DNA of 33,314 nucleotides from Myxococcota bacterium (GTDB taxonomy: Bacteria > Myxococcota_A > Polyangia > Palsa-1104 > JAEUJZ01). Both the position numbers and the translations under genes were made by a program. Below the pieces are notes generated by a model. It searched no databases. It was not told where the DNA came from and saw only the letters and a list, made by a program, of their open reading frames with translations. The DNA is taken from contig JANWXW010000139.1 of assembly GCA_025057315.1 (NCBI GenBank), positions 1-33,314 of the forward strand. Reading direction: 5' to 3'. Positions 22,526-30,597 of the stretch are shown one piece after another (within the stretch, counting starts at the first letter, position 1; every line of letters starts with the position of its first letter).

Positions 22526-25500
22526 CTACTTGGACTTGGCTCGACGCGTCCCGCGGTCCTTGGCGGCGGCCTTGCCCCGCACCACCGTCACTTCGGTCAC
22601 CTCGTCGCCCCCCACGCCGCGGGCCGCTCGGATCTGGAGGCGCTTTCGGGCCACGCCCGCCTCCACCAGCAGCCCAGCGAGCACCTTGGCCCGCTTGTCC
22701 GCCAGCTTCTTGGCTGTCTTTGGGTCGCCGCTGGCGGGCACGACCACCTGCAGCTTCTGGATGGACCCTTGCTCGCCCAGCAGCCGGGCCAGCGCCTGGA
22801 CGATCTGGGTGGAGGCCGGGTCTAGGTTCGGCTGGCCAGGGACAAACCGCAGGGGCAAGGCCAGCTTCACGCCTGCGTCGCCAAGCTGCACAAGGGGGCA
22901 GCCCTGGGCTTCCTTGGGCCCCGGCTGCTGGGGGCAGCGGTCCAGGCGATCCACGAGGGTGTCCCCGTCTGCATCGGGGTCTGGGCAGCCGGCGTTGTCC
23001 GCCACGCCGGGCTGGGAGGGGCACTTGTCCTCGCGGTCCGGCACGCCATCGCCATCGCCGTCGGGGTTTTCGGGGGGGCAGCCGGCCTGGTCCGCCGGGC
23101 CCGCCCGGTCTGGGCAGCGGTCCAGGCGATCCACGACACCGTCGCCGTCGCTGTCCACATCCGGGCAGCCGTTCGCCTCTGCCACGCCCGATTGCTCGGG
23201 GCACGCATCCAGCCGGTCGACCAGGCCATCGCCATCGCCATCTCGGTCTGGGCAGCCGCCGTTTTCTTTGGGTCCTGCCTCGTTGGGACAACGGTCCTCC
23301 GGCACGAGCAGGCCGTCCCCGTCGGGATCGGGATTGGTGGGCTCCCTGCTGACGCGGCGACCGGGCCGCTTCAGCGGCATGTAGCCGACGCTGGCAAAGA
23401 CCCGGAACTGAGGGATGCCGGGCGCGCTGACAAAGGGCCCGCCGCCGCCCACCGAGACCCCCAAGCCACTTTGGTGGACGTAGCGCGCGGTGGCCAGCCC
23501 CTCCAGAGCGCTGTATAAAGTCCCATCGTCTGCCGGCAGGATGCTGGTGCCGCCGACCACCTCGCCCCCCAGGCCCAATCCGTGCACGATGGGAGCATAG
23601 AGGCCGAGGCCGTAGCGCACCTGATGCGAGATGCGGACCACGCTCCGCTCGTCCGTGGTGCGGTTGTCCTGGATCACCTGGTCGCTGGTGCGGGCCCAAA
23701 AGCCCACATTGAGCGCGACAAAGAGGCCGTGACGGAGGCGGTAGTCCAGGGCGATGCGCGGCTCGATGCCAAAGGCGTCATCGCCGCGGAACTGCTGGCC
23801 CACGCCGGTTGGAAACGACACCTGGGGGACCAAGGCCAGGCCGAACCCGCCGCCCTCTTTGAGGTTGTCCAAGATGCGCAGCTTGGCCACCACGCGCAGG
23901 TCGCCCACGCCCACAGGTTGCGGTGCGGCAGCGCGGGGGTCGACGAGCGTCGTATGGTCATCGAAGGTCTGATAGGCGACCACCGGGAGGCTGGCCCCCA
24001 CAAGGAGAAACCGCGTCACGCCCAGGCCGACCTGCACGTGGGCCGTGGTCATGGTCCCGACCGGGTGGGCCACCACGGCCCCGAAGTCCTGGTCGTAGAG
24101 CCGCAGGGGGCGAAAGGCGAAGTCCACGACCAGGTTGGCCGTGGGCGCCAGCAGGGCCGGGGTGCGCGTGCCCTCGACGGTGATGATGTTTTCTGGCCCG
24201 AGGGCGGGGCGAAACGTCTGGGCGTTGAGCGAGAGGTTGGCCCGGGCCGGCAGGGCCACCAGGAGCAGGAGTCCTGCCAGCAGGCCGCCATGGCGGGGCC
24301 GTCGTCGGCTGGGTCGGGGTCGCACCACCGGCTGCCACCGGCCTCTGCGGCCGGACCCCCGGGCCGCGTGCAGCGTCAGCACGAGCAGGCACAGCGCCAC
24401 CGGTCCCAGCACACCCAGCGCTTCTGCCCTGCCGGCCAGCGAGCAGCCGCCCAGGTAGCGCAGGTCGCGCCGCGGCACGCAGCGGCCCGCGTTGCCGTCG
24501 CACTGGAGCGTCCGGTCCAGGGCCTGGCAGTCGGCATCTGCCGTGCAAGAGCGGCAACGGCCCCGCTCTACGTCGCACACCAAACCCTGCGCCGTGCATG
24601 CGCTCTGGTTCTCTGCCGTGCACTGTGGCATGGAGCACCGACCCCCGGCACCCCTGTCGCACACCTGCCCAGGCCCGCACTCGGCGTCCTGGGTGCAGGG
24701 ACCGCATGTCCCATCAGAGCGGCACACCAGGCCGTCGCACTGCGCGCTGGTTTGGCACGGGCCGCAGGTGTTGTTGTTGTGGCACACCAGGCCCCGGGCC
24801 GTGCACAGCTCGTTGTGCTGCGGGGTGCACTCGACGCAGGTGTCCACCTTGCAGGCGGGCGCGGTGGCAGGGCAGGGCATGCAGGTGGGGCCACAGCGCT
24901 GGCTGGTCTGGCACGGCTGGCAGAGCTGGTGATCGCCGCAATGCTGGCCCGCCCCGCAGGCAGCGTCTGTCGTGCACTCCCGGCAGTCGCTCTGCCCGGC
25001 CAGGGCCGTATACAGGCGCGCCTGGGGCACCAGCCGATAGGCGCTCCCCAGCGGGTTGGCATCACCGCTCAGCTCTGGCTGCGCCCCGTCGGCCACCGCC
25101 AGCTCCAGGATGGCCCGCGGTCCGGCGGCCACGTAGTGGACGAGCTCCAGCCGGTACATCCCCTGTCGGACAAAGCGCACCTGTTGCGTGAACCGGCCCG
25201 ACATGTTGGCGGCCGAGCGGAGCACCAGGATGTCGCCGATGGTCAGGCGGAAACCGGCCTCGGCGTGGACAGCCATGGTCACCGTGCCGGGCCGGAGCAC
25301 GTTGAGGTAGCCGCGCACCCGCGTGGCGATGTTTTTGTCGTTGCCTTGGGGCATCGCCGTTGGGTGGTTGCTGAAGGGCAGGTAGCTCTCGTCGCTGCCC
25401 GCGCCCGTAAAGTCCCCCTCTGCCCCCGGCTGGGCGTTGCGGAAGTTCACGGCCGCAAAGCGGCCCCGGACCTTGCCGTCGATGTTCCCCTGGCCCACGT

Positions 25501-25708
25501 CCAGCCCCAGGCGCACAATCGCCTCCGCCGTGCTCGTCAGCACCCCATCCGAGTCGATGTGGACCGTGGTGGCGCAGATTCCGTGGCCTGGGTCCTGGCG
25601 CGGGGGCGCTGAGGCCCGATCGGCGGAGATCTCAATGGGTGCGCCGAGCCCGGGTCGGGGGAGCGCTAGCATCAGCAGGCACAATGGAGCGAAGCAGGGT
25701 ACGCGCAT
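22526..25708 (-). CDS. OmpA-family outer membrane protein with PA14-like, Cys-rich, internal MYXO-CTERM-like and TSP3 segments (1060 aa)
   Basis: Order from the N-terminus: signal peptide (1-22, ending near GLGA); a PA14-like beta domain (about 60-220); a Cys-rich region (242-411) with repeated C-x2-C and G-x-x-C units; Gly-Gly-Cys (420-422), a hydrophobic helix (429-448) and a basic cluster, like a MYXO-CTERM tail; a second hydrophobic segment ending A-L-P-A-R-A (474-490), like a signal peptide; a beta-barrel region (491-780); Asp-rich thrombospondin type 3 repeats (793-937); and an OmpA peptidoglycan-binding domain (about 945-1040) with a basic tail. It likely anchors the outer membrane to peptidoglycan and presents a calcium-stiffened linker. 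ATG 25708 has GAGG upstream; GTG 25720 is an alternative. An internal GTG at 24328 or 24325 could start the barrel half separately. Confidence 0.88.
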   Translation of the reverse strand: MRVPCFAPLCLLMLALPRPGLGAPIEISADRASAPPRQDPGHGICATTVHIDSDGVLTSTAEAIVRLGLDVGQGNIDGKVRGRFAAVNFRNAQPGAEGDFTGAGSDESYLPFSNHPTAMPQGNDKNIATRVRGYLNVLRPGTVTMAVHAEAGFRLTIGDILVLRSAANMSGRFTQQVRFVRQGMYRLELVHYVAAGPRAILELAVADGAQPELSGDANPLGSAYRLVPQARLYTALAGQSDCRECTTDAACGAGQHCGDHQLCQPCQTSQRCGPTCMPCPATAPACKVDTCVECTPQHNELCTARGLVCHNNNTCGPCQTSAQCDGLVCRSDGTCGPCTQDAECGPGQVCDRGAGGRCSMPQCTAENQSACTAQGLVCDVERGRCRSCTADADCQALDRTLQCDGNAGRCVPRRDLRYLGGCSLAGRAEALGVLGPVALCLLVLTLHAARGSGRRGRWQPVVRPRPSRRRPRHGGLLAGLLLLVALPARANLSLNAQTFRPALGPENIITVEGTRTPALLAPTANLVVDFAFRPLRLYDQDFGAVVAHPVGTMTTAHVQVGLGVTRFLLVGASLPVVAYQTFDDHTTLVDPRAAAPQPVGVGDLRVVAKLRILDNLKEGGGFGLALVPQVSFPTGVGQQFRGDDAFGIEPRIALDYRLRHGLFVALNVGFWARTSDQVIQDNRTTDERSVVRISHQVRYGLGLYAPIVHGLGLGGEVVGGTSILPADDGTLYSALEGLATARYVHQSGLGVSVGGGGPFVSAPGIPQFRVFASVGYMPLKRPGRRVSREPTNPDPDGDGLLVPEDRCPNEAGPKENGGCPDRDGDGDGLVDRLDACPEQSGVAEANGCPDVDSDGDGVVDRLDRCPDRAGPADQAGCPPENPDGDGDGVPDREDKCPSQPGVADNAGCPDPDADGDTLVDRLDRCPQQPGPKEAQGCPLVQLGDAGVKLALPLRFVPGQPNLDPASTQIVQALARLLGEQGSIQKLQVVVPASGDPKTAKKLADKRAKVLAGLLVEAGVARKRLQIRAARGVGGDEVTEVTVVRGKAAAKDRGTRRAKSK
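22901..23332 (-). repeat. Thrombospondin type 3 repeat array in the OmpA-family protein
   Basis: About five copies of an Asp-rich calcium-binding unit, with patterns such as D-x-D-G-D-G-x-x-D-x-x-D-x-C-P, alternate with P-G/A-x-x-x-G-C-P. The DNA copies are diverged but recognisably alike (recurrent GTCCAGGCGATCCACGA on the plus strand). Such arrays usually connect the outer membrane barrel to the OmpA domain as a rigid, calcium-dependent spacer. Confidence 0.85.
24238..24451 (-). other. Internal MYXO-CTERM-like sorting segment followed by signal-peptide-like segment
   Basis: On the minus strand this segment encodes L-G-G-C-S-L-A-G, then a hydrophobic helix, then G-S-G-R-R-G-R. This matches the Gly-Cys/helix/Arg architecture of MYXO-CTERM tails, which end exported proteins processed by myxosortase. 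About 20 basic and Pro-rich residues later comes G-G-L-L-A-G-L-L-L-L-V, then A-L-P-A-R-A-N, a textbook h-region and signal peptidase I site. No stop codon separates them. In-frame GTG codons at 24328 and 24325 lie just before the second segment. Confidence 0.65.
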
Positions 25709-26233
25709 CGGCAACCTCACTACTGCAAGGTCTCCCCAGCCAGACCTCGGCTTCGGTGGGTAGCATCAGACTTGGACGGGGGCTCCCCCCGCTGCGGCAC
25801 CGCCAGGCCAGGGCACGACCGACCGGCCGAAGCGCCCCTGGGAGTGCCTGGCCAGACCTCCGGTGGTGTCCATGGACGGGATGGACCGCCCTGCTGTCCC
25901 TTGGGAGAGACAACCCGAGCTGCGCGATGGCAGCGAAGAGATCTTCCATCAAAACGTATAGTATCTAATCTTTCCACAAGAAGGTGGGGTCGGGCAGATT
26001 CCTATATGAATCGGAGTAGTTATGCGCTCTGATCTCGACAGGGGCTTCGGCCCTGAAGCTAGGCCGGCGTCCCGGCTAGGTAGCGTCGCGGCGCCGAACC
26101 GCCCGGTCCCGGCCCAGGGTGATGGCAGGGCCAGCTGGGGCGTGGCTGCCATCTCGGCACAAACCCCTTGGCGGGGTTGGACGTCGCCCGCTGGCACGCC
26201 GGCGCGCACCTGGGTGGTCAGCCTCCGGGAGCC
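25709..26233. other. Long divergence-free intergenic region upstream of the OmpA-family gene
   Basis: About 525 nt lie between the OmpA-family start and the stop of the next gene, also on the minus strand. No convincing coding sequence is seen. A short AT-rich island sits at about 25944-25985. A UUCG-capped hairpin occurs at 26041-26054 (GGGGC-TTCG-GCCCT), overlapping an alternative stem, GCTTC/GAAGC. The rest is GC-rich without recognisable features. Confidence 0.5.
25955..25982 (-). promoter_or_regulatory. Candidate promoter for the OmpA-family gene
   Basis: Read on the minus strand, TTCTTG (25982-25977), a 16-nt spacer and TATACG (25960-25955) form a weak sigma-70-like pair inside the only AT-rich island of this region. 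This would give a leader of roughly 240 nt before the start at 25708. The match is modest, so this rests mainly on local base composition. Confidence 0.25.
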
Positions 26234-27133
26234 TTACGCGATCGGGTCCAGCGGGTCAGCCAGGTCCAGCGGGACGCGGATGAGCTCCTCGCTGACCTGC
26301 CACAGCCGTCGCTGTGCCTGCGGGTCGCGGGAGGCCGGCGAGCTGAGTGCTTCGCCCTCGGGGCGGAAGTAGCGGCCACTGACCCCTTCCAGGGCCGGAT
26401 CCGAGGCCAGCCGCAGCGTCGTCCGGGCACCCTCGGCGGGTCCGGGGTAGCGCAGGCGGTTGAGCAGCCGACCCACGGCGCGGCGCTGGCCCAGGTAGTC
26501 GCACAGCAGGTTGGTGTCAATGACGCCCGGGTGCAGGCAGTTGGCGGTCACGCCGGTGCCTGTGAGCCGGCGCGCTAGCTCATAGGTAAACAGAACATTG
26601 GCCAGCTTGGACTGAAAGTAGGCGCCCAGGGGCGTGTAGTTGCGTTCGCTCTGCAGGTCCTCCCAGGCTATCTGCCCGCGGGCCTCGACTTGGGAGGCGG
26701 TGACCACAATCCGCGCCGGCGCGCTGGCGCGCAGCAGCGGCAGCAGCAGGCGCGTCAGCAGAAACGGCGCCATGTGGTTCACGGCAAACTGCATCTCGAG
26801 CCCGTCGACGGTGACCTCCCGCTGACGGGGAATGATCGCGGCGTTGTGGATAAGTACATGCAGCCGTGGGTGGGTCCGGCGGACGGCTGCTGCTAGCTCG
26901 ACGAGGGCACGCTGCGACGACAGGTCGGCCACCAGGAGCTCGGCCTGCCCGCCCCCCGGCTCGCGGGCGATCTCGGCCCGCGCCGCCTCCCCCCGGCTGC
27001 GATCGCGGGCGACCAGGATCACCCGTGCCCCCATGCGCACCAGGCCCCGCGCCGTCTCGCGGCCGATGCCGGAGCTGGCCCCGGTCACCAGGCACACCCG
27101 GCCCCGCATCCACGATGGTCCCGCATGGTCCAT
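26234..27133 (-). CDS. Short-chain dehydrogenase/reductase, retinol dehydrogenase-like (299 aa)
   Basis: A classical SDR with a Rossmann fold: TGASSGIG (17-24) binds the dinucleotide, D70-L71 precedes the NAA element ('HNAAIIP', 96-102), N120 follows in 'AVNHMAP', and the catalytic S147, Y172 and K176 are all present. 'ARD' after the second strand fits NADP(H) preference. Overall pattern, including 'NCLHPGVIDTNL' and the length, resembles the retinol dehydrogenase/WW-domain oxidoreductase-like SDRs; the natural substrate cannot be inferred. Starts at residue 1 (27133) or residue 9 (27109) are both possible; the fold begins at residue 11. It is divergent from the MCP-like gene, with 89 nt between starts. 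Confidence 0.88.
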   Translation of the reverse strand: MDHAGPSWMRGRVCLVTGASSGIGRETARGLVRMGARVILVARDRSRGEAARAEIAREPGGGQAELLVADLSSQRALVELAAAVRRTHPRLHVLIHNAAIIPRQREVTVDGLEMQFAVNHMAPFLLTRLLLPLLRASAPARIVVTASQVEARGQIAWEDLQSERNYTPLGAYFQSKLANVLFTYELARRLTGTGVTANCLHPGVIDTNLLCDYLGQRRAVGRLLNRLRYPGPAEGARTTLRLASDPALEGVSGRYFRPEGEALSSPASRDPQAQRRLWQVSEELIRVPLDLADPLDPIA

Positions 27134-27222
27134 GCGAGCAACGTAGCAGAGCTGTGCGCCCGTGCCAGCCCTTGCCTTCTCCCCAGGAAGCGCCTAGTTC
27201 ATGCGCTGGAGAACTCAGGACC

Positions 27223-28176
27223 ATGGAGGGCAACCCCATCGTCCGGGAGATGAAAGGCATCTCCCAGGCTGTTGCAGAGGAGCAGGCGCGCCTGCGCTGG
27301 ATGCTCAGCTCGGGCGTGAGCGAGGCGCTCCAGCTCAGCGAAAGCGAGATCCGAGAGGCATCCAAGGATCTGCTCGAGTTGCAGCACGAGGTGCAGCAGA
27401 ATGCCGACAGCGCCCGGGCTGCCATGGCCCTGGTGGGCAAAGAGGCAGAGGTCGTGGAGCAGATCTTTGGCTCTTACCCCGTGCGCTACGCCGAGGAGGT
27501 GGCTGCGCGCTTGCGGCAGCAGATCGAGGCCGCTGAGCGCGCCCTACGCGTCACCGAACAGATCGGTGCCTTTGTCGGTGAGATCGGCAAGATCTCCAAT
27601 GCGGTCCGCGTGCTGACCATCAACGGATACATCGAGTCGACTCGCCTGGGGGGCGAGGGCCGCGCCTTCGCCGTCATTGCCGAGCAGCTGCAAGAGCTGG
27701 GCGAGAAGGTCCGCTCTGCCAACGAGGGCATCCGCGAGCTGACGGCCAGCCTGGACAAGCTGATCCCGCAGATTGGTGACGGCGCGCGCATGCTGCTGCG
27801 CACCACCGAGCAGCTGGAGAGCGAGCACAACGACGCGATGTTTATCTTCCACGGGGCCAGCAGCGCCGCCCGTCGCGATCTGACCAGCGCCCTCCAAGAA
27901 CAACATGAGCGGCTCCAGCGCGCCGCCCGTCGCGCCGGACGAGCCCTGGAGCACCTTCGGTTCCAGGATCGGCTGGCGCAGCAGCTGCGCCAAATCGAAA
28001 CTTTTTCTTTTCAAACAGAGAAGGTGCTCGCGACCATGTTCGAGCAGCTGCTCAGCGGCGCCGCGCGCGACCCCGGGAGCGCGCTGGTGGCGGCTCGCCA
28101 GGCGCATGCCGGCTGGTCCGATGAGCAGGCCAGCAGCCGGTCAGCCCCGGATGGGCAGGCGATGACCTCGAGCTGA
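27223..28176 (+). CDS. Soluble MCP-like signalling-domain protein (317 aa)
   Basis: The whole protein looks like an alpha-helical coiled coil. Residues 121-165 match the methyl-accepting chemotaxis protein hairpin tip ('ISNAVRVLTINGYIEST' then 'GRAFAVIAEQLQEL'), which normally contacts CheA and CheW. Some tip residues differ from the classical 'LLALNAAIEAARAGE-GRGFAVVA'. A C-terminal 'RFQDRLAQQLRQIE' (246-259) is typical of FQD-type MCP-like proteins. There is no transmembrane segment and no recognisable ligand-binding domain; the N-terminal 60 residues are helical. It may act as a cytoplasmic signalling scaffold or dimerisation module. ATG 27223 follows AGGA at a very short distance; the upstream in-frame region to 26866 is antisense to the SDR gene and is rejected. 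Confidence 0.8.
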   Translation: MEGNPIVREMKGISQAVAEEQARLRWMLSSGVSEALQLSESEIREASKDLLELQHEVQQNADSARAAMALVGKEAEVVEQIFGSYPVRYAEEVAARLRQQIEAAERALRVTEQIGAFVGEIGKISNAVRVLTINGYIESTRLGGEGRAFAVIAEQLQELGEKVRSANEGIRELTASLDKLIPQIGDGARMLLRTTEQLESEHNDAMFIFHGASSAARRDLTSALQEQHERLQRAARRAGRALEHLRFQDRLAQQLRQIETFSFQTEKVLATMFEQLLSGAARDPGSALVAARQAHAGWSDEQASSRSAPDGQAMTSS

Positions 28177-28238
28177 TGGACAGGACGGGGGGGGCTCGCT
28201 ACACTGCGTGGGTCATTGTCTTTCACGCAGGAGACCCC

Positions 28239-29165
28239 ATGTCCGATCAGCGCTCGCTCTGTGGCCTCGCTGCCTTGTGCATGCTGGGAGTCGTGTCCCA
28301 TCTGGGCTGCGGTGAGCCCACCTCGCCGCAGGATGCCGACCCGAACACGCTCACCTTCCGGACCGGGGCCTTCGAGGTTCCACCGGGGGATGTCTTCGAG
28401 TGCTTCTATACCGACGTGATCACCGACCGGGAGCTGAGCGTGCAGTCGGCTACCGCCCGCCAGGCCGTCGGTGGCCATCACGTCACGGTCTACTACACCA
28501 ACGTCCCTCAGCCCCCCAACCACCATCCGTGCCGCGATGAGGAGATGCTGGAGTGGCAGCAGGTGGCGGGGGCCGGAGGAGATGAGGTCTCGGGGGAAGG
28601 CACCGTATCGCTGCCGGATGGTCTGGCAACGCGCATCCCGGCTGGCAAGCAGATCGTCACTCAGTCCCACTACATCAACACCACCGGCAGGACCATCACG
28701 GTGGAGGACACCGTCTCGATCAAGCTCGTCGATCCGAGTCAGGTCCGCGCCTATGCGAATTATTTTGTCGTCAACGACGCCACCTTTGAGGTCCCTGTGG
28801 GCATGCGCACCGAGCGCACCACGACCTGCACGGTGCCCCAGGACCTGCAGATCGTGCTCCTGCTTGGCCACATGCACGCCAACGGCCGCTATTATCGCCT
28901 GGAGCGCCTCCATGAGGACCGGCCGGCAGAGCTGCTCTACGAGACGGGGTGGCAGCCCATCTACGAGTCCCACCCTCCCATCACCCGCTTTCCTGTAGAG
29001 CGGCCCTATCTGCTGCCGCGGGGCGCCCGGCTGCGCCAGACCTGCCGCTGGGACAACGACACCGGCCAGCCGCTGGTCTTCCCCCGCGAGATGTGCATCG
29101 CCTTTATGTACTACTTCCCAGATATGGGGAGCATCTTCTGCCGGGACGTGCGCCCAGAGCAGTAG
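28239..29165 (+). CDS. Exported copper type II ascorbate-dependent monooxygenase-like protein (308 aa)
   Basis: The sequence lines up with the catalytic core of peptidylglycine/dopamine-type monooxygenases. H80-H81 (GGHHVT) and H144 (QSHYINTTG) would form the CuH site. H211 and H213 (GHMHANG) with M285 ('REMCIAFMYYFP', compare EMC-x5-MYY in family members) would form CuM. All expected ligands are therefore present. The N-terminus is an export signal; C24 follows S-H-L-G and could be lipidated, although His at -3 is atypical. Bacterial members are mostly uncharacterised, so the substrate is unknown. ATG 28239 has AGGAG at 28229-28233. It lies 62 nt after the MCP-like gene and 114 nt before the Cys-rich lipoprotein. 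Confidence 0.82.
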   Translation: MSDQRSLCGLAALCMLGVVSHLGCGEPTSPQDADPNTLTFRTGAFEVPPGDVFECFYTDVITDRELSVQSATARQAVGGHHVTVYYTNVPQPPNHHPCRDEEMLEWQQVAGAGGDEVSGEGTVSLPDGLATRIPAGKQIVTQSHYINTTGRTITVEDTVSIKLVDPSQVRAYANYFVVNDATFEVPVGMRTERTTTCTVPQDLQIVLLLGHMHANGRYYRLERLHEDRPAELLYETGWQPIYESHPPITRFPVERPYLLPRGARLRQTCRWDNDTGQPLVFPREMCIAFMYYFPDMGSIFCRDVRPEQ

Positions 29166-29279
29166 GACCGCGGCCCAGGACCCTGGCCTGAAGACCGCGG
29201 CCTAAAGACCGCGCTTACGCCTGGCAGTGGAGGCTTGACGCCACCCCATGGGCCACGTCAGCCTAATGGAGGAGCTTTG

Positions 29280-30245
29280 ATGTCCAGATTTTGGCCCCCC
29301 TTCGGTTTCGTCTCGGTGGTCCCTGCAGCCCTGGCCCTGGCTGCCTGTGCGACGGCTCAGGAGCCAAACGCAGAGGGCGACATGGCCATGCCCGACCTGG
29401 CCATGCCCGACCTGGCCGCCACCTGCCAGGCAGACCCTTTGCCCCAGGTTGACTTCGCGGTGCCACCGACGGGGCAGCAGGTGCAGCCCGGCAACATCGG
29501 CACGCCCTGCAACACCAACGCGGACTGCCGGCAAGGGACGTCCCCCGTTTGCTGGCAGCGGACCCTGTTCAACCAGATGGGGCTGCTGGAGACGCCCGGG
29601 GGGTACTGCAGCTCGACCTGCAACACCGATGCGGACTGCTGCAACGGTCGCGCCGACTGCGAGCACCTGTGCCTGGACTTCGGCATGCGCTTTGGCAAGG
29701 CCTGCATTGCTGGCTGCAGGGACGCGGTCACCTGCCGCCACCCGGGCTACTCCTGCGCCTACCTGAGCGTCGTCAACAACAACATCCTGACCGGCTGCTG
29801 GCCCAACGGCAACCTGACCTGCAACCCGAAGGAGCCCGAGTGCACCGACCCGCGCTATGGCCAGCCCGGTGCCTGCTGGCGGCAGGCCATCGAGGACCAG
29901 CGCGGCGGCATCTGCCTGCAGCTGTGCCAGGTCGGCGAGCCGTGCGATCCCAGCATCTTTGACGAGCCGCTGCAGTGCCTCTACATTGATTTCACACAGG
30001 AAGGGGACGCCTTCCGCGGCACGATGTGCTTCCCGGGCGTGGAGATGCCCAAGGATCCAGGCGCCACGTGCCGCTTCAGCAACGAGTGCACAGACGGTTA
30101 CCAGTGCGACAACCGCATGAATGGGGGCAGCCGCGTGTGCGAAAAGATGTGCAACCTGAAGGGCCGCAACCCGCGCTGCCCGACGGGTCAGGTGTGCACC
30201 AAGGTGTTCCCGAGCTGCGAGGCCGGCCTCTGCAAGCCGCAATAG
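29280..30245 (+). CDS. Cys-rich lipoprotein (321 aa)
   Basis: A signal peptide ends in a canonical lipobox, L-A-A-C, with Cys23. A D-M-A-M-P-D-L-A linker of tandem units follows. From about residue 75 to the end the protein has many cysteines in units such as G-T-P-C-N-T-N-A-D-C and C-x-x-x-C-x-x-G-x-x-C, resembling the extracellular Cys-rich repeats of myxobacterial surface proteins; these probably form disulfide-stabilised small modules. No enzymatic motif is seen. ATG 29280 has GGAGGAG just upstream; the in-frame ATG at 29235 would add an unlikely polar extension before the signal peptide. It follows the copper monooxygenase-like gene, and both products act outside the cytoplasm. Confidence 0.8.
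   Translation: MSRFWPPFGFVSVVPAALALAACATAQEPNAEGDMAMPDLAMPDLAATCQADPLPQVDFAVPPTGQQVQPGNIGTPCNTNADCRQGTSPVCWQRTLFNQMGLLETPGGYCSSTCNTDADCCNGRADCEHLCLDFGMRFGKACIAGCRDAVTCRHPGYSCAYLSVVNNNILTGCWPNGNLTCNPKEPECTDPRYGQPGACWRQAIEDQRGGICLQLCQVGEPCDPSIFDEPLQCLYIDFTQEGDAFRGTMCFPGVEMPKDPGATCRFSNECTDGYQCDNRMNGGSRVCEKMCNLKGRNPRCPTGQVCTKVFPSCEAGLCKPQ
29388..29417 (+). repeat. Two tandem 15-bp units encoding M-P-D-L-A
   Basis: ATGCCCGACCTGGCC occurs twice in direct succession (29388-29402 and 29403-29417), directly after the lipobox region. A preceding partial copy (ATGGCC) suggests slippage-driven growth of the linker. Confidence 0.9.
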
Positions 30246-30597
30246 GCCCATGGCGCCCGCAGCGGGACCGCCCAGGGCCGCTTCTGCGCTGCGGCCTCCG
30301 AGGGGGCAGCGGCCATGACCCAGCACCTCCCGACCAGGGGGGCTGTCGTGCGCCAGGGAGGGCCACGGGGGCAGGCACGGTGCGCTGAAGACGGCCAGGG
30401 GGCATGCGCCGCGCATCCGCTGGGGCCGTCGCAGATGCAGCGGCACCATCGGGCGCACCAGCCGGGCATCCACCTGGAGCGGCTCTGCCTGCAGCGCACC
30501 CGGCGGAAAGCGCGTGTTCCCGGGCCCGGCTTGAGGACCGGGCCCGGCTGCGCTAGCCTGACGCAGACTTGACCCCCTAAACGACGGAGAACACCCC
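30246..30597. other. Intergenic region upstream of aconitase with a palindromic inverted repeat
   Basis: About 350 nt without a supported gene. The notable element is CCGGGCCCGG at 30520-30529 and again at 30538-30547, separated by CTTGAGGA. Each copy is itself a palindrome, so the pair is both a direct and an inverted repeat and could fold as a 10-bp stem with an 8-nt loop. It ends 50 nt before the aconitase ATG. No clear sigma-70 promoter or T-run terminator is visible. Confidence 0.45.

Noticed and set aside
21732..23699. Minus-strand open frame carrying G-x-D/R-K-S-S-G-G repeats across the heptapeptide array and part of the OmpA gene
   Set aside because: It crosses two real genes in the wrong frame; the repeats merely reflect the 21-bp array read antisense.
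23582..25612. 676-codon plus-strand open frame opposite the OmpA-family gene
   Set aside because: His/Ala/Gly-rich shadow; the minus-strand frame contains coherent signal peptide, Cys-rich, TSP3 and OmpA segments.
26866..27222. N-terminal extension of the MCP-like protein
   Set aside because: The extension overlaps the divergent SDR gene antisense and is Arg/Pro-rich; the helical protein begins at 27223.
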